From: Methylobacterium sp. Leaf123
Lineage (GTDB): Bacteria > Pseudomonadota > Alphaproteobacteria > Rhizobiales > Beijerinckiaceae
Assembly (NCBI RefSeq): GCF_001423405.1
Contig: NZ_LMNS01000034.1
Coordinates: forward strand, 186,526 to 250,525
DNA: 64,000 nt
Reading direction: 5' to 3'
The first letter of the stretch is position 1; the number at the start of each line of letters is the position of its first letter. The notes beneath the pieces were generated by a model. It had not been told where the DNA came from. It did not search any database and was given only the letters and a program-made list of their open reading frames with translations. The position numbers and the translations under genes were made by a program. Below, piece by piece: positions 17,722-27,866 of this stretch.

Positions 17722-18483
17722 TCAGGCCGCGCCGTGCAGGTGCCCCGCATGCCACTGGCGCAGGGCGTCGAGGGTGACGACGCCGTCCGGCCAGGCATGG
17801 CCCTGGAGGTGGCTGTGCGGCGCGTCCGGCTCGCCGAGATCGGAGACGGCGGAGAAGGCGCCGTCGAGCCGGTGGCTCTGCGTGTAGCGGCTGCGGGTGG
17901 CGAGCACCGGCAGGCCGGCGGCGAGCGCCGAGCGGATGCCGGCCGCCGAATCCTCGAAAGCGATGGCCTCGGACGGATCGATGCCGAGGCGGTGGACGGC
18001 GAGCGCGAAGATATCGGGAGCGGGCTTCTTCTGCGCCGCCTCGTCGCCGGCGGCGATCACGTCGAAGGGCTGCGCATCGGGCGGGAAATTGAGCCGGAGC
18101 AGGAGATCGATGTTCGGCCGGCTGGTGGTGGTCGCTACCGCCAGCCGCACGTTCTGCGCCCGCGCCTCCTCCACGAGACGCCGCACGCCGGGGCGGAGCG
18201 AGAGGCCGCCGCTTTCCGCCAACTCGCCGTAATGGCGCGTCTTGAGATCGTGGATCTCCGGCATCCGGCGCTTCAGCGCCTGCGCCTCCTCGGGGTGGTA
18301 TCGCTCGATGTAGTGGACGAGCCGCTCCTTGCCGCCCATCACCTTGAGCAGTTCGGCGTAAAACTCCGGCGACCAGTGCCAGGGCAGGCCGAGGGCGCGA
18401 AACGCCCGGTTGAAGCCCTGGCGGTGGAGGTCTTCGGTCTCGGCGAGCGTCCCGTCGACGTCGAAGATCAGCGCCTTCAGCAT
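17722..18483 (-). CDS. cbbY: HAD-superfamily phosphatase, CbbY type
   Basis: The 253-residue HAD hydrolase has the nucleophile motif FDVDGTLAETE (D8, D10), a helical cap (residues 15-90), motif II VATTTSRPN, the motif III lysine region QKKPAPDIFALA and motif IV AFEDSAAGIRSA. CbbY proteins in Rhodobacter hydrolyse xylulose-1,5-bisphosphate, a RuBisCO inhibitor; here, without RuBisCO in view, it may clear misfire sugar bisphosphates. It overlaps rpe by 7 nt and is co-transcribed with it. Confidence 0.85.
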   Translation of the reverse strand: MLKALIFDVDGTLAETEDLHRQGFNRAFRALGLPWHWSPEFYAELLKVMGGKERLVHYIERYHPEEAQALKRRMPEIHDLKTRHYGELAESGGLSLRPGVRRLVEEARAQNVRLAVATTTSRPNIDLLLRLNFPPDAQPFDVIAAGDEAAQKKPAPDIFALAVHRLGIDPSEAIAFEDSAAGIRSALAAGLPVLATRSRYTQSHRLDGAFSAVSDLGEPDAPHSHLQGHAWPDGVVTLDALRQWHAGHLHGAA

Positions 18484-19160
18484 CGCACGCCGTCCCGCCC
18501 GGTGGCCGCCTGGGCCGCCTCGCGGATCGCCGCGACGTTCTTTTCGTACTGGGTCGGCCCGCCCTTGAAGGCGGCCGAGCCGGCCACGAGGATGTTGGCG
18601 CCGGCGCTCGCCGCGGGCCCGGCGGTCTCCGGGGTGATGCCGCCATCGACCGAGATGTCGATGGAGCGGCCCGCCGTCATCGCCTTGACGCGCGCGACGG
18701 TCTCCAGGGACGAGTGGATGAAGCTCTGGCCGCCAAAGCCGGGATTGACCGTCATCACCAGCACGAGATCGACCATGTCGAGCAGCGGCTCGATGGCGGA
18801 GGCCAGCGTGCCGGGGTTGAGCGCGACGCCCGCGCGCTTGCCGAGGCCGCGGATCGTCTGGAGCGAGCGGTGAATGTGCGGCCCCGCCTCGACATGGACC
18901 GTGATCGCATCCGCGCCGGCCTCGGCGAAGGCGGCGAGGTAGGGGTCGGCCGGGGCGATCATCAGGTGGACGTCGAAGACCTTGTCGGTCCAGGGCCGCA
19001 ACGCCTTCACCACCGCCGGGCCGAAGCTGATGTTGGGCACGAAATGCCCGTCCATCACGTCGAGATGGATCCAGTCGGCGCCGGCTTGCGCGATCGCCCG
19101 CGTCTCCTCACCGAGCTTGGAGAAGTCGGCGGCGAGGATCGAGGGTGCGAGAAGGGTCAT
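18477..19160 (-). CDS. rpe: ribulose-phosphate 3-epimerase
   Basis: This enzyme interconverts ribulose-5-phosphate and xylulose-5-phosphate. The 227-residue TIM-barrel protein has the family blocks LLAPSILAADFSKLG, WIHLDVMDGHFVPNISFGP (catalytic Asp, metal-binding His), DVHLMIAPADPY, VMTVNPGFGGQSFI and ISVDGGITPET. The ATG at 19160 gives the normal length; the upstream open extension is not conserved-looking. It lies upstream of cbbY in a two-gene unit. Confidence 0.93.
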   Translation of the reverse strand: MTLLAPSILAADFSKLGEETRAIAQAGADWIHLDVMDGHFVPNISFGPAVVKALRPWTDKVFDVHLMIAPADPYLAAFAEAGADAITVHVEAGPHIHRSLQTIRGLGKRAGVALNPGTLASAIEPLLDMVDLVLVMTVNPGFGGQSFIHSSLETVARVKAMTAGRSIDISVDGGITPETAGPAASAGANILVAGSAAFKGGPTQYEKNVAAIREAAQAATGRDGVRC

Positions 19161-19279
19161 GGAACGGCTCGAAGCGAACACGGTGCCGCCCTGCGAAAAC
19201 CGCGGGCAGCCCTGGGAGGGAGAAGCGTCCTGCAATCGATCTAATGCATCGGACGGAAAGTTGCGCGTTGGCTTCACGC

Positions 19280-19311
19280 AAAAAAGCCGGCGCTGTTTGG
19301 GCAGGCCGGCC
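19280..19311 (-). terminator. intrinsic terminator of the decarboxylase-GNAT unit
   Basis: On the minus strand a gccggc/gccggc stem with a roughly 13-nt loop is followed by six T residues (19280-19285). It lies 38 bp downstream of the GNAT stop codon, the expected place for factor-independent termination. Confidence 0.65.
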
Positions 19312-19349
19312 TTCGTCACCGATTTCGCCGAGCCGGCTCGGCCCGAACG

Positions 19350-19964
19350 TCAGGATGTCGAGGACAACCGGAAGGCGCGCGTCCGCTCCGGGCGCTGCCA
19401 GGCGAAGGGCTGGTCGTCCGCCCCGGTGCCAAGCGGACATTGCACGATGACGCTGTCGCTCCAGCGCCCGTACTTGTAGCCGATCGCCGGAAGATAACCG
19501 ACGCGGGCGAACCCGCAGGCCTCGTGCAGGCGCAGGGAGGCCTCGTTGCTCGCGTCGATATAGCCGATCATCTGCCGGTAGCCGCCCGCGGCGCAGGCCT
19601 CGATCAGCGCCGGCAGAAGCCGGCGCCCGATGCCCGCGTGCAGGTGGTCGGGGTGCACGTAGATCGAGTGCTTGAGGGCGTAGCGGTAGGCCGGACGCTT
19701 GCGGAACGGAACCGCATAGGCATAGCCGGCGATCTGCCCACCCCGCTCGGCGACGAGATGGGGCAGTCGCTTGCTGCGCATGGTTTTGCGCCGCCGCCGC
19801 AGTTCGTCGGGCAGCAGGCGTTCCTCCTCGAAGTCGCCGGTATCGCCGACGCCTTTGCGGATGTGGCGCTCGTAGATCGCGATCATCGCCGCCACATCGG
19901 CATCCGACGAGGGCCGGATCACCACCTCCGCGTGAGCCGAAATCGCCGCCGCGCCCTCCGCCAT
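19350..19964 (-). CDS. GNAT N-acetyltransferase (phosphinothricin acetyltransferase-like)
   Basis: The 204-residue protein follows the Pat/MnaT pattern: MIAIYERHIRKGVGDTGDFEE, AGYAYAVPFRKRPAYRYALKHSIYV, the acetyl-CoA loop GIGRRLLPALIEAC, IGYIDASNEASLRLHEACGF and VGYLPAIGYKYGRW. It should acetylate an amino group of a small molecule. Its start overlaps the upstream decarboxylase stop by one base (TGATG), so the two are coupled. An amine product of the decarboxylase is an attractive substrate (inference). Confidence 0.82.
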   Translation of the reverse strand: MAEGAAAISAHAEVVIRPSSDADVAAMIAIYERHIRKGVGDTGDFEEERLLPDELRRRRKTMRSKRLPHLVAERGGQIAGYAYAVPFRKRPAYRYALKHSIYVHPDHLHAGIGRRLLPALIEACAAGGYRQMIGYIDASNEASLRLHEACGFARVGYLPAIGYKYGRWSDSVIVQCPLGTGADDQPFAWQRPERTRAFRLSSTS

Positions 19965-22309
19965 CAGGCGCCCTCGCGCAGGACGTAGGTGTGGAAGCGG
20001 ATGCGCCCGTCCGGGTCGGTCTCGCGGTAGACGCCCTGAATCTCGGCCTCGAAGCCGGGGAACAGGTTGGCGGCGGCCTCGAACATCTTGAAATAGTCGA
20101 GCATGGGCTTGGCCCGCTCGTCGAGGCGCTCGCCGGGCAACACCGTGCCGATGCCGGGCGGATAGACCAGCATCAGGGTCGTGGCGACACGCCCCTCGGC
20201 TTCCGCGATCGGCACGTAATCGACCCGGTTGCGGGTCAGCATCTGCGCGGCGGCCTTGGGCGCCATCACCATCTCCGGCAGGTGCTCGGGCATGAACTGC
20301 TTGCGCTGGAGCGCCGAGGTGCCCGATTCGCGGTGGAAGGCGTGGTAATCGGCGCACAGATCGCGCAGACGCACGCCGCGGTAGCGCTTGGGCCGGCGCG
20401 CCACGAATTCCGGCATCGCCTCTTCGAGCGGCACGTTGTCGTCGTGCAGGCGCTTGAAGGCGACGAGGCCGGAGATGAGCGTGCCGGCCTTCGAGGATTC
20501 GACGCCCGGCGTCAGCAGGAAGAGCAGCGAGTTGAGGTCGTTCTTCTCCGGGACGATCCGGTTCTCACGCAGGTATTGCGCGACGATCGGCGCCGGCACG
20601 CCGTGCTCGGTATAGGCACCGGTCTTCCGGTCGAAGCCGGGCGTGAGCACGGTGAGCTTGTTGGGGTCGGTGATGGCGAAGCCCGGCGCGACATGGGTGA
20701 AGCCGTGCCACGCCGCGCCCGGCGTCAGCTCCCAGTAGCGGGCGTCGGCGGCCAGGGCGTCGGTCGGCACGGATTCCCACGGGATTTCCGTGCCGTCGGG
20801 CCCCTTCACCACGTCGGGCACGAAGGGGTCGAAGAACCAGCGCCGCTTCGGGTCGGCCTCGCGCTCCTCGAACTCCTTGCGGATGGCGCGGGCCTTCTTG
20901 CGCCACTCGATGCCGAGGCGGATCGTGTCGTCCCATAGCACCACGCCGGAGCGGCCCTTCATCATCTGCGCGCCGACATCGAGCGAGGCGAAGATCGGGT
21001 AAAACGGCGAGGTCGAGGCGTGGACGAGGAAGCTCTCGTTCAGGCGCTTGTGCTCGACCCGCCGGGTCTGGCCGCGGATATGCCCGTCGCGGGTGTGGAT
21101 CTGCGAGGCCTGGCTGAAACTGGCGAGCTGCTTGTGGGTCGATTGCGTGGCGATGATGCCCGGCGACGTCTCGTCGAGCCCGGTCAGGCCCATGGCGAAG
21201 CGGCGCTGGTAGAGCGGGTGGAACTTCATGAAGCCCGCCCAGGCCTCGTCGAACAGGATGTAGTCGCACAGATGGCCGATGCGCTCGACGATCGCCTGCG
21301 CGTCGTAGATCGTGCCGTCATAGGTGCATTGCTCGATCACGGCGCAGCGGAACGGGCGCTCCCGGCGCCACGCCTCCTTGTCCTTCACGAGCGGATTGTC
21401 GCGGATCTTTTCGCGGATGCGACCCTCGTCCAGGGCCTCGTGGTAAATCGGGCCGATCAGACCGTAAGCATTACGGTCCGTTTCCAAGAAAATCGGGATG
21501 CCGCCGGCCAGCAGCAGCGCGCCGTGATGGGCGGCCTTGTGGTTGTTGCGGTCGAACAGGACGAGATCGTCCTCGGCGACCAGCGAGCCCAGCACGACCT
21601 TGTTCGAGGCCGAGGTGCCGTTGAGGACGAAGTAGGTCTTCTCCGCCCCGAAGATCTTGGCGGCTTCCTTCTGCGCCTTGAGCGCGGGCCCCTCGTGGGT
21701 CAGCAGGTCGCCGAGATCGAGCACCGAGTTGTCGAGGTCGTCGCGAAAAATCGCCTCGCCGAGATGCTCGACGAAGATGCGGCCGATGGGCGAGCGGTTG
21801 TAGAAGATGCCGCCGTTATGGCCGGGGCAGGTCCAGAGCTGGTTGCCCTCCTCGGCGTAATCGACCAGCGCGCCGAAAAACGGCGTCTTCAGCGTGTCGG
21901 CATATTGCGTCACGCGGGAAACGAGGCCGCGGGCGATGAATTCGGGCGTCTCCTCGGCCAGGAAGATGTAGCCGTCGATGAAGTCGAGCAGCTCGACCGG
22001 GATATCCTCCAGCCGCTTGCGGCGGACCATGATCACGATCGGCATTTCCAGGCCGCGCTTGCGCATCATGTCGATGAGCGCGGCGGCCTTGCCCTCGAGT
22101 CCGCGCTTGCCCCAATCGACCACGAGGCAGCCGACGGCGGAGTCGGTCTGCACCGCGATCGAGGCATCCTCGACGCGCCGCGCCCGCACCACCTCGAAGC
22201 CGCGCTTCTCCACCGCCGCGACGATCTGATCGACGCGCGCGCCCTCCAGATCATCCGGATCGAAGGCGGGGGTGCACATCAGCACGGTGAAACGGCGGTG
22301 AAAATCCAT
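19964..22309 (-). CDS. Orn/Lys/Arg decarboxylase, large acid-type PLP enzyme
   Basis: The 781-residue fold-type I enzyme has an N-terminal receiver-like wing domain (residues 1-130), then the PLP core. LWTCPGHNGGIFY lies at about 158-170, HKAAHHGALLLAGG at 257-270 and LFDEAWAGF at 352-360; the Schiff-base lysine is in STHKQLASFSQ (K393). A C-terminal domain ends in a YRETDPDGR segment. It makes a diamine or agmatine from a basic amino acid; the substrate cannot be told from sequence. It is coupled to the GNAT gene, suggesting polyamine production and acetylation. Confidence 0.88.
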   Translation of the reverse strand: MDFHRRFTVLMCTPAFDPDDLEGARVDQIVAAVEKRGFEVVRARRVEDASIAVQTDSAVGCLVVDWGKRGLEGKAAALIDMMRKRGLEMPIVIMVRRKRLEDIPVELLDFIDGYIFLAEETPEFIARGLVSRVTQYADTLKTPFFGALVDYAEEGNQLWTCPGHNGGIFYNRSPIGRIFVEHLGEAIFRDDLDNSVLDLGDLLTHEGPALKAQKEAAKIFGAEKTYFVLNGTSASNKVVLGSLVAEDDLVLFDRNNHKAAHHGALLLAGGIPIFLETDRNAYGLIGPIYHEALDEGRIREKIRDNPLVKDKEAWRRERPFRCAVIEQCTYDGTIYDAQAIVERIGHLCDYILFDEAWAGFMKFHPLYQRRFAMGLTGLDETSPGIIATQSTHKQLASFSQASQIHTRDGHIRGQTRRVEHKRLNESFLVHASTSPFYPIFASLDVGAQMMKGRSGVVLWDDTIRLGIEWRKKARAIRKEFEEREADPKRRWFFDPFVPDVVKGPDGTEIPWESVPTDALAADARYWELTPGAAWHGFTHVAPGFAITDPNKLTVLTPGFDRKTGAYTEHGVPAPIVAQYLRENRIVPEKNDLNSLLFLLTPGVESSKAGTLISGLVAFKRLHDDNVPLEEAMPEFVARRPKRYRGVRLRDLCADYHAFHRESGTSALQRKQFMPEHLPEMVMAPKAAAQMLTRNRVDYVPIAEAEGRVATTLMLVYPPGIGTVLPGERLDERAKPMLDYFKMFEAAANLFPGFEAEIQGVYRETDPDGRIRFHTYVLREGA

Positions 22310-22393
22310 GGAGCGCGGCTCTTCTCACGAACGGAAACCCAGCCTTTCCGGCCCATCCGCGACGATTCGATGACAGGACGGCGATTGGCGCCG

Positions 22394-22867
22394 TCAGCGC
22401 AGCGTCAGGGGAAAGCTGAGTTCGGTAAAACCTTCGAGGGTCAGCAACCCGGCAGGCGGGGGTGGAAAGGGTGCGGCCGCTTGCACGGCGCGGGCGGCGC
22501 GCTCGCCGAGCGCCACCGGCCCCTCTTCCAGCACGATCCCACCGAGCGTGCCATCCGCTTCTATCCGCACCCGAACCGTGACCTGCCCGCCCCGCCCCGG
22601 GGCTGCGGCGCGATCCGCCGTCCCGATGCGGTTGACGATTCCGGCGACCCAGGCCTTGGCCCGCGCATCGACCCGCGGCGCGGCGGAGGCCGGCACGAGC
22701 GGCGCGCTCAGCATCAGCGCCGCGAGCAGAAGGGGCCGAACGGGAAGCGGGAGCAAGGACAGCGACTCCGTGAACAAGAAGGGCGCACGCGGCGCCGTCT
22801 TCGGGGGATACCCGCCCTGGCTCAATGCAGTGGCTCGAAGCCCGGCCGTCCCGGATCGTAACGCCAC
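22394..22867 (-). CDS. TonB C-terminal-domain periplasmic protein
   Basis: The frame contains a hydrophobic export segment (LPVRPLLLAALMLSAPLVPASAAP) followed by a TonB-like C-terminal domain of about 90 residues. The signature is QVTVRVRIEADGTLGGIVLEEGP...AARAVQAAAPFPPPP, ending in LSFPLTLR. It lacks the long Pro-rich spacer of true TonB and any ExbBD neighbour, so it is likely a stand-alone periplasmic protein. The start is uncertain: GTG at 22867, or an internal TTG near the signal segment. Confidence 0.65.
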   Translation of the reverse strand: MALRSGTAGLRATALSQGGYPPKTAPRAPFLFTESLSLLPLPVRPLLLAALMLSAPLVPASAAPRVDARAKAWVAGIVNRIGTADRAAAPGRGGQVTVRVRIEADGTLGGIVLEEGPVALGERAARAVQAAAPFPPPPAGLLTLEGFTELSFPLTLR

Positions 22868-23013
22868 CCGCGATGCGAAGTGCCGCCAAATGACGGTGCC
22901 GCCGCGTATTTTTGGCTCACGTCAGCGTGGGCCCGCTCAGCCGATCCGGCGGACGCACCGCGCCTACGCGGAGAGCGTTGCGAGCCCGCGTCACGTCGCG
23001 GACGGCGGGCGCC

Positions 23014-23571
23014 TCAGATCGTCGCGGCGGCGCCCCGGCGCAGATGCTCGTCGAGGCGCGGCATGATCTCGACGAAGTTGCAGGGGCGGTGGCGGTAATC
23101 GAGCTGGCTCGCGAGGATGCCGTCCCAGGCGTCCTTGCAGGCGCCGGGCGAGCCCGGCAGCACGAAGATATAGGTCGCCCCGGCTACCCCGGCGGTCGCC
23201 CGCGACTGCAGGGTCGAGGTGCCGATCTTGTCGTAGGAGATCCGGTGGAACACCGCCGAGAAGCCGTCCATCCGCTTCTCGAACAGTGGCTCGATCGCCT
23301 CCGGCGTCACGTCGCGCCCGGTGAAGCCGGTGCCGCCGGTGGTGAGGATCACGTCGATGCGGGGATCATGAATCCAGCCCTCGACCTTCTCGCGAATCGC
23401 CACGATCTCGTCCGGGACGATGTCCCGTTCCGCGAGCCGGTGCCCGGCTCCCGTGATCCGCGCGGCGAGGGTATCGCCGGAGCGGTCATCGGCGAGCACA
23501 CGGGTGTCGGACACCGTCAGCACGGCGATGGCGAGGGGGATGAAGGCGCGGGGCGTCGGCTCGCTGGTCAT
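23014..23571 (-). CDS. moaB: molybdenum cofactor biosynthesis protein B
   Basis: The 185-residue protein belongs to the MogA/MoaB family that adenylates molybdopterin. Motifs are AVLTVSDTR, DDRSGDTLAARI, VILTTGGTGFTGRDVTPEA and FVLPGSPGACKDAWDGIL. The ATG at 23571 gives standard length. It stands alone, divergent from purB, with about 160 bp between them. Confidence 0.92.
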   Translation of the reverse strand: MTSEPTPRAFIPLAIAVLTVSDTRVLADDRSGDTLAARITGAGHRLAERDIVPDEIVAIREKVEGWIHDPRIDVILTTGGTGFTGRDVTPEAIEPLFEKRMDGFSAVFHRISYDKIGTSTLQSRATAGVAGATYIFVLPGSPGACKDAWDGILASQLDYRHRPCNFVEIMPRLDEHLRRGAAATI

Positions 23572-23733
23572 GCTGCCGATGTTGTCCCGTGGCGGCAGTG
23601 GGTCAACCGTCGCGTGACGTCGCGGGGGAGCCATGCACATCCCGGCGGGGCAACGCGTTGAGGCGCCGGGCCGCGCCGTGCTACGCGCGGAGCGATTTCG
23701 CGAGATCGCGACACGTCCGAGGCGCTGAAAACG

Positions 23734-25041
23734 ATGATCCCCCGCTACTCCCGTCCCGAGATGACCGCAATCTGGTCGCCGGAGAGCCGGTTCCGGATCT
23801 GGTTCGAGATCGAGGCTCACGCCACCACGGCTCTGGCCAATATCGGCGTCGTACCGAAAGAGGCCGCCGAGAAGGTCTGGGAGAAGGGCCGCGACGCGGT
23901 CTTCGACGTCGGGCGCATCGACGCGATCGAGGCGGTGACGAAGCACGACGTCATCGCCTTCCTCACGCATCTGGCCGAGATCGTCGGGCCGGAGGCGCGC
24001 TTCGTCCACCAGGGCATGACCTCGTCGGACGTGCTCGACACCTGCCTCAATGTGCAGCTCACTCAAGCCGCCGACATCCTCATCAAGGATCTCGACGCGC
24101 TGCTCGCCGCGCTGAAGCGGCGCGCCTTCGAGCACAAGCTCACCCCCACCATCGGCCGCTCGCACGGCATCCATGCCGAGCCCGTCACCTTCGGCCTCAA
24201 GCTCGCCCAGGCCTATGCCGAGTTCGCGAGAGCGAAGGACCGGCTCATCGCCGCCCGCAAAGAGGTCGCGACCTGTGCGATCTCGGGGGCGGTCGGCACC
24301 TTCGCCAATATCGACCCGCGGGTGGAGGAATACGTCGCCGAGCAGATGGGCCTCGCACCGGAGCCGGTCTCGACCCAGGTGATCCCGCGCGACCGCCACG
24401 CCATGTTCTTCGCCGTGCTCGGAGTGATCGCCAGCTCCATGGAGCGGCTCGCGACGGAAGTGCGCCACCTGCAGCGCACGGAAGTGCTGGAGGCCGAAGA
24501 ATTCTTCTCCGATGGGCAGAAGGGTTCTTCCGCCATGCCCCATAAGCGCAACCCGGTGCTGACGGAGAACATCACCGGGCTGGCGCGCATGGTGCGCGGT
24601 TACGTGACCCCGGCGCTGGAGAACGTCGCGCTCTGGCACGAGCGGGACATCTCGCATTCCTCCGTCGAGCGGATGATCGGCCCGGACGCGACGGTGACCC
24701 TCGACTTCGCGCTCGCCCGCCTCACCGGCGTGATCGACAAGCTGCTGATCTACCCCGAGCAGATGCAGAAGAACCTCGACCGGCTCGGCGGCCTCGTCCA
24801 CTCGCAGCGGGTGCTGCTGGCGCTGACGCAGGGCGGTGTCTCGCGGGAGGACGCCTACCGGCTGGTCCAGCGCAACGCGATGCCCGTCTGGCGCGGCGAG
24901 GGCGATTTCCTCACGCTGCTCAAGGCCGACCCGGAGGTGACCGCCGTGCTGAAGCCGGAACAGATCGAAGAGTGCTTCGATCTCGGCTACCACCTCAAAC
25001 ACGTCGACACGATTTTTTCGCGCGTGTTCGGGGAAGCCTGA
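23734..25041 (+). CDS. purB: adenylosuccinate lyase
   Basis: This enzyme cleaves adenylosuccinate to AMP and fumarate, and SAICAR to AICAR, in purine synthesis. The 435-residue protein has the superfamily motifs TSSDVLDTCLNVQL (97-110), RSHGIHAEP with the catalytic His (142-150), and the signature GSSAMPHKRNP (264-274). The MIPRYSRPEM start is the usual N-terminus. It lies in a same-strand run with the aminotransferase, a small exported protein and purA. Confidence 0.95.
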   Translation: MIPRYSRPEMTAIWSPESRFRIWFEIEAHATTALANIGVVPKEAAEKVWEKGRDAVFDVGRIDAIEAVTKHDVIAFLTHLAEIVGPEARFVHQGMTSSDVLDTCLNVQLTQAADILIKDLDALLAALKRRAFEHKLTPTIGRSHGIHAEPVTFGLKLAQAYAEFARAKDRLIAARKEVATCAISGAVGTFANIDPRVEEYVAEQMGLAPEPVSTQVIPRDRHAMFFAVLGVIASSMERLATEVRHLQRTEVLEAEEFFSDGQKGSSAMPHKRNPVLTENITGLARMVRGYVTPALENVALWHERDISHSSVERMIGPDATVTLDFALARLTGVIDKLLIYPEQMQKNLDRLGGLVHSQRVLLALTQGGVSREDAYRLVQRNAMPVWRGEGDFLTLLKADPEVTAVLKPEQIEECFDLGYHLKHVDTIFSRVFGEA

Positions 25042-25099
25042 TCCGTCCTGCACGGAATCTGCTTCGCGCTTCGCCGACGACGAACGATCGAGTAAAGCC

Positions 25100-25957
25100 A
25101 TGAGCCGCACCGCCTACCTGAACGGCGAATTCCTGCCCCTGGACAAAGCCCGCGTGCCGGTGATGGACCGTGGCTTCCTGTTCGCCGACGGGATCTACGA
25201 GGTCGCCGCCGTGCTGCACGGCCGGCTCGTGGACAATGCCGGGCATCTCGCCCGGCTCGACCGCTCGCTCTCCGAGATCGGTATTCGCAACCCGCACACC
25301 GCTGAAGAGTGGGAGCGGCTGGAAACGGAACTCGTCGCGAAGAACGGCGTGCGCGAGGGTCTCGTCTATTTCCAGGTGACGCGGGGCGTGGCCGAGCGCG
25401 ACTTCTCGTTTCCGAAGGGGGATGTGGCCCCGACCGTTCTGATGTTCACGCAGGAGAAATCCATCGTGAACAACCCGATGGCCGAGACCGGCGCGCGGGC
25501 GATCACCGTGCCGGACCTCCGCTGGAAGCGGCGGGACATCAAGTCGGTGGCGCTTCTCGCCCAGGTTCTCGCCAAGCAGCAAGCCTCGGAAGCCGGCGTC
25601 GCCGAGGCCTTCATGGTCGAGGACGGCGTCGTGACGGAGGGGTCGTCCTCGACTGTCTTCATCGTCACCAAGGGCGGCGCCCTGGTGACGCGCCCGCTCT
25701 CCCATGCGGTGCTGCCCGGCATCACCCGCAAGGCGGTGCTGGCGCTGGCGGAAGAGACCGGCCTCAGCTTCGAGGAGCGGCTCATCAACGCTCGCGAGCT
25801 GCCCGAGGCGGCAGAAGCTTTCTACACCTCGGCCTCGGCCTTCGTGATGCCGGTGGTGGAAATCGACGGCAAACCCCTCGGCGACGGACGGCCCGGCCCG
25901 GTGGCGCGGCGGTTGCGCGAATTGTACTTCGCCTTCGCCGAGCGGTCGGAGGCTTAA
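25100..25957 (+). CDS. dat: D-amino-acid aminotransferase
   Basis: This fold-type IV PLP enzyme interconverts D-amino acids and 2-oxo acids, supplying D-Glu or D-Ala for peptidoglycan. The 285-residue protein has RGFLFADGIYEV (24-35), the PLP lysine in RRDIKSVALL (K148), and EGSSSTVFIV and LPGITRK later. Branched-chain aminotransferase and aminodeoxychorismate lyase are close relatives, but the DRGFLFADGIYEV/DIKSVALL pair favours D-AAT. It sits 58 bp after purB. Confidence 0.87.
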   Translation: MSRTAYLNGEFLPLDKARVPVMDRGFLFADGIYEVAAVLHGRLVDNAGHLARLDRSLSEIGIRNPHTAEEWERLETELVAKNGVREGLVYFQVTRGVAERDFSFPKGDVAPTVLMFTQEKSIVNNPMAETGARAITVPDLRWKRRDIKSVALLAQVLAKQQASEAGVAEAFMVEDGVVTEGSSSTVFIVTKGGALVTRPLSHAVLPGITRKAVLALAEETGLSFEERLINARELPEAAEAFYTSASAFVMPVVEIDGKPLGDGRPGPVARRLRELYFAFAERSEA

Positions 25958-26028
25958 GCTGGGCCTGGCCTGACAGGAACGCGAGGGCGCGCGTACCCGT
26001 TGGTTCCCAAAGGACCACTGAGGACGCA

Positions 26029-26346
26029 ATGACCCTATCCAAGAATGCGGTACGCGCTGCCGCCCTGCTCGTCACGCTCGCGAGCGGCGCGGCCTTCGCC
26101 CAGGATCCGTCGGTGCCGCTGCGCGGGCAGGACAGCGACCCGAAGCTGCCCGCTCCCCAGGAGCAGGTGCCGGAACGGGTCAGGCCCGAAAGCGGCAATT
26201 CCGGCGCGACGCTGAGCGAGAAGCTCGAGAAATCCGACGGCGTGATCAAGCCGCCCGCCGGCGTCGATCCCGAAATCAAGACGATCGCGCCCGAGCCGAC
26301 GCCGAACTCGACCCCCGTGATCAAGCCGCCGGGCAACGCCAAATAA
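26029..26346 (+). CDS. small exported hypothetical protein
   Basis: The 105-residue protein has a signal peptide (KNAVRAAALLVTLASGAAFAQ). Its mature part is charged, Pro-rich and probably disordered, with two related DGVIKPPAGVDPE and TPVIKPPGNAK segments. No family is recognised. It sits between the aminotransferase and purA on the same strand, with a hairpin just after its stop. Confidence 0.7.
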   Translation: MTLSKNAVRAAALLVTLASGAAFAQDPSVPLRGQDSDPKLPAPQEQVPERVRPESGNSGATLSEKLEKSDGVIKPPAGVDPEIKTIAPEPTPNSTPVIKPPGNAK

Positions 26347-26372
26347 CCCGAGACCACACATCAGCCATGCGG

Positions 26373-26399
26373 AGCGGTCCCCAGTCGTAACGGGCCGCT
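26373..26399 (+). terminator. possible terminator hairpin
   Basis: Arms agcggtccc (26373-26381) and gggccgct (26392-26399) form a stem with one bulged base, 26 bp after the exported-protein stop. No clean T-run follows, so terminator strength is doubtful. Confidence 0.35.
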
Positions 26400-26532
26400 T
26401 CGCTTGACCTGCCTGCCCAGATCGCCGAAGACGCGCCCGTATGCCCGATCCCCGACCCGATGGCCGGGGTTTTCGCGCGTGGCGCAACCGCTTGGCGCCC
26501 GCGCCCGCGAGTTCGAGACAGGTCAGACGCGC

Positions 26533-27825
<1,293 letters not shown>

Positions 27826-27866
27826 AGTCCCGGAACGACGGGGAGAGACAGGCAGATCCGGGCACG

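Noticed and set aside
23014..25110. A 698-residue minus-strand open frame opposite purB and extending into moaB
   Set aside because: Only its last 185 residues (moaB) resemble a protein. The rest is the mirror frame of purB with Arg/His/Asp-biased chance composition.
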